Assembly (NCBI GenBank): GCA_024277515.1
Contig: JAJRVB010000298.1
Location: 1-7,846, forward strand
Direction: 5' to 3'
DNA length: 7,846 bases
Source of the DNA: Nitrospirota bacterium
Lineage (GTDB): Bacteria > Nitrospirota > Thermodesulfovibrionia > UBA6902
Shown: piece by piece, positions 6,235 through 7,846 of the stretch
How the letters are laid out: each line of letters starts with the position of its first letter
How positions within the stretch are numbered: position 1 is the first letter of the stretch
Translations under genes and position numbers: made by a program
The notes under the pieces: generated by a model
The model's input: the letters and a program-made list of their open reading frames with translations, nothing else
Told to the model about the DNA's origin: nothing
Database searches by the model: none

Positions 6235-7512
6235 ATGCAGTCATTATATAATATTATCTCCACAATCGGCCTCATGTTCTACCTGCCTTTTCTCCTGTTA
6301 AAAAAAGGGCCGGAAAATAAAAACAGGTTCATCCGGGAGCGGCTCGGCTTATCAGGATACAAAAAAACCGACATATGGGTACACACGGTCTCTGTCGGAG
6401 AGACCCTGGCAAGCATCCCCTTTTTAAAAAAACTTAAAAAGGAATTTCCGTACAACAGAGTGGTAATGACCACCACTACATATACAGGGCAGAAGATTGC
6501 GCGCGCCAAATTCCCGGAGGCGGACAGGATCATGTATATGCCCCTTGACTCCCCGCTCTGCATAAACCGGGCTGTCAGCCTCCTGAGTCCTGATATCTTC
6601 ATTACCGTGGAAACCGAATTGTGGCCCGCCCTGTTTCACTCCCTGAAAAGGGCCGGTTCCCGCATCATTATCTTAAACGGCAGGATTTCAGACAAATCGT
6701 TTAAAGGCTACCGGAGAATCAGTCAGGTCATGGGGAGCATGCTGTCAAAGGTCGATTTCTTTTATATGCAGGGCACGGTAGACGCTGCACGTATTATCAC
6801 CCTCGGGGCGAGCGGTGACAAGGTAGGTATCATGGGAAATTTCAAGTTTGATATGGATTTCAGGGACACAGGCCCTGTTGATTGGCTGTCCGGCTTTGAT
6901 GGAGAAATATTGCTCGGCGCAAGCACGCACGAGGGAGAGGAAAAGATAATCCTTGACGCCTTTACTGCCATGAAAAATAATATGCGCGGCATAAAATTGA
7001 TACTCGCGCCCCGGCATCCGGAACGGTTTGATGAGGCGGCAAAGATCATGGACAAAATGGGTCTTCAGTACGTCAGGCGCTCCCGGATAAAGAGGGCGCA
7101 GAATGCATCGGAAGGCAGACCGAACACAGTAAACGGAGAGTTCCCGGACATTATACTTCTTGATACACTTGGAGAGCTGTCACGGGTCTTTGCAAATGTA
7201 TCCGTGGCATTGATCGGCGGCAGTCTCGTCCCGAGGGGAGGCCACAATATCATGGAACCTGCATACTGGTCCAAACCGATCATCTTCGGACCGCACATGG
7301 AGAATTTTCCGATCGCGCAGGAGTTCATTGACAGAGGCGCGGCCCTCCGGGTAAGGAACCCGGCTGATATCGCGGATACAGTAACAGAGCTGTTTTCAAA
7401 CAGGGAAAAGGCCGTGCAGATGGGACGGAACGCCCGGGCAATAGTGGACGAGAATGCAGGCGCGGTCAACAAGGCAGTTGAACTTATAAGGAGTTATATT
7501 GGGACTGTTTAG
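6235..7512 (+). CDS. waaA: 3-deoxy-D-manno-octulosonic acid (Kdo) transferase
   Basis: WaaA (KdtA) adds one or more Kdo residues from CMP-Kdo to the lipid A precursor at the inner membrane, the first inner-core step. The 425 residues are the usual length. An N-terminal hydrophobic anchor spans about residues 4-22. Family motifs are RERLG (34-38), WVHTVSVGE (48-56), TTTTYTGQ (79-86), ETELWP (126-131), NGRIS (148-152), GNFKFD (201-206), GASTHEGEE (228-236), APRHPERF (258-265), LGEL (302-305), IGGSLVPRGGHN (317-328) and FGPHMENF (341-348). Together these leave no doubt about identity. Whether it is mono-, bi- or trifunctional cannot be read from the sequence. The ATG lies 9 bases after the lpxB stop with only a weak GTGAG upstream. 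Its last 14 bases overlap the predicted start of lpxK, so the two are likely translated together. Confidence 0.97.
   Translation: MQSLYNIISTIGLMFYLPFLLLKKGPENKNRFIRERLGLSGYKKTDIWVHTVSVGETLASIPFLKKLKKEFPYNRVVMTTTTYTGQKIARAKFPEADRIMYMPLDSPLCINRAVSLLSPDIFITVETELWPALFHSLKRAGSRIIILNGRISDKSFKGYRRISQVMGSMLSKVDFFYMQGTVDAARIITLGASGDKVGIMGNFKFDMDFRDTGPVDWLSGFDGEILLGASTHEGEEKIILDAFTAMKNNMRGIKLILAPRHPERFDEAAKIMDKMGLQYVRRSRIKRAQNASEGRPNTVNGEFPDIILLDTLGELSRVFANVSVALIGGSLVPRGGHNIMEPAYWSKPIIFGPHMENFPIAQEFIDRGAALRVRNPADIADTVTELFSNREKAVQMGRNARAIVDENAGAVNKAVELIRSYIGTV
7488..7493 (+). promoter_or_regulatory. Strong ribosome binding site deciding the lpxK start
   Basis: AAGGAG lies 5 bases before TTG 7499, within the last codons of waaA. 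It is the best Shine-Dalgarno in the window and the main reason to place the lpxK start at a TTG. An in-frame TAA at 7487-7489 rules out any earlier start. Confidence 0.75.
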
Positions 7513-7846
7513 CTCACTGTACGGGCTCGGCCTGTCATGTAAAAAACATTTTCACAAAAACGCGAGGGGTCTCCCGGCAAAAGTTGTAAGCATCGGAAAC
7601 ATGACCCTCGGCGGGACAGGTAAAACACCCGCGGTAATCGCGGTGGCAAGGGAGGCAAAGAAACGCGGTCACCGGACCTGCATCCTTACCCGTGGCTATA
7701 AGGGAAAGGCAGGAGACAACAGTATTGTGAGCAGGGGGGAGGGACCGCTCATGACTCCTCATGAGGCTGGTGACGAGGCCTTTTTAATGGCAGAGACCCT
7801 CAGGGGGGTAACTATTATAAAGGGGAAAGACAGGTTCAGGGCCGGC
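7499..7846 (+). CDS. lpxK: Tetraacyldisaccharide 4'-kinase, 3' partial
   Basis: LpxK uses ATP to phosphorylate the 4' position of the lipid A disaccharide, giving lipid IVA, at the inner membrane. Only the first 116 codons of a protein usually of about 330 residues are present; the frame is open to the right edge. Translation from TTG 7499 gives a short hydrophobic N-terminus (GLFSSLYGLGL), then SIGNMTLGGTGKTP (residues 31-44), the LpxK-specific form of the Walker A loop with Lys42. ILTRGY follows at 62-67, then GDEAFLMA at 91-98 and KGKDR at 108-112, all in family order. The start overlaps waaA by 14 bases; CTG 7505 is a less likely alternative because the ribosome binding site spacing favours 7499. 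The kinase follows Kdo transfer in gene order although it acts before it in the pathway. Confidence 0.94.
   Translation, partial: MGLFSSLYGLGLSCKKHFHKNARGLPAKVVSIGNMTLGGTGKTPAVIAVAREAKKRGHRTCILTRGYKGKAGDNSIVSRGEGPLMTPHEAGDEAFLMAETLRGVTIIKGKDRFRAG

Noticed and set aside
7065..7472. 135-codon minus-strand reading frame opposite waaA
   Set aside because: It is a shadow of well-conserved WaaA motifs on the plus strand.
1..7846. CRISPR array, tRNA/rRNA, insertion sequence or attachment site
   Set aside because: No regularly spaced repeats, no transposase-like protein and no terminal inverted repeats were seen, and coding sequence covers almost all of the window.

Overview
The window is a densely packed run of nine plus-strand genes from a Gram-negative bacterium with lipopolysaccharide. 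No gene is supported on the minus strand, and no gap between genes exceeds 41 bases. Moderate G+C, frequent AGG (Arg) and ATA (Ile) codons and the type of protein sequences suggest an uncultivated Nitrospirota- or Desulfobacterota-like organism. That placement is an inference and not secure.

The left half (bases 3-4067) encodes most of a type II fatty-acid/polyketide elongation set. In order these are a ketosynthase with an intact Cys-His-His triad (5' end outside the window), a FabG-type ketoreductase, an AcpS phosphopantetheinyl transferase, a FabZ-like hotdog dehydratase, and a second ketosynthase. In the second ketosynthase the catalytic Cys is replaced by Ser in an ungapped motif alignment, so it looks like a chain-length-factor (KS-beta) partner. 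No acyl carrier protein and no enoyl reductase lie in the window.

The right half (4109-7846) encodes late lipid A and inner-core assembly: an LpxL-family acyltransferase, lipid A disaccharide synthase LpxB, Kdo transferase WaaA, and the start of the lipid A 4'-kinase LpxK, which runs off the right edge. LpxK begins at a TTG inside the end of waaA, behind a strong AAGGAG ribosome binding site.

The junctions are 1 base, a 4-base overlap, 35, 1, 41, 35, 9 bases and a 14-base overlap. There is no convincing terminator, so co-transcription is likely. The most interesting reading is that the first half makes a special acyl chain on its own carrier protein and the LpxL-like enzyme places it on lipid A. 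This would parallel the rhizobial acpXL-fabZXL-fabF-lpxXL system for very-long-chain lipid A acids. The rival reading is the edge of an aryl-polyene-like cluster, which also uses KS/CLF pairs, KR, DH, a PPTase and an LpxL-like acyltransferase without a dedicated enoyl reductase. The sequence here cannot decide between the two.
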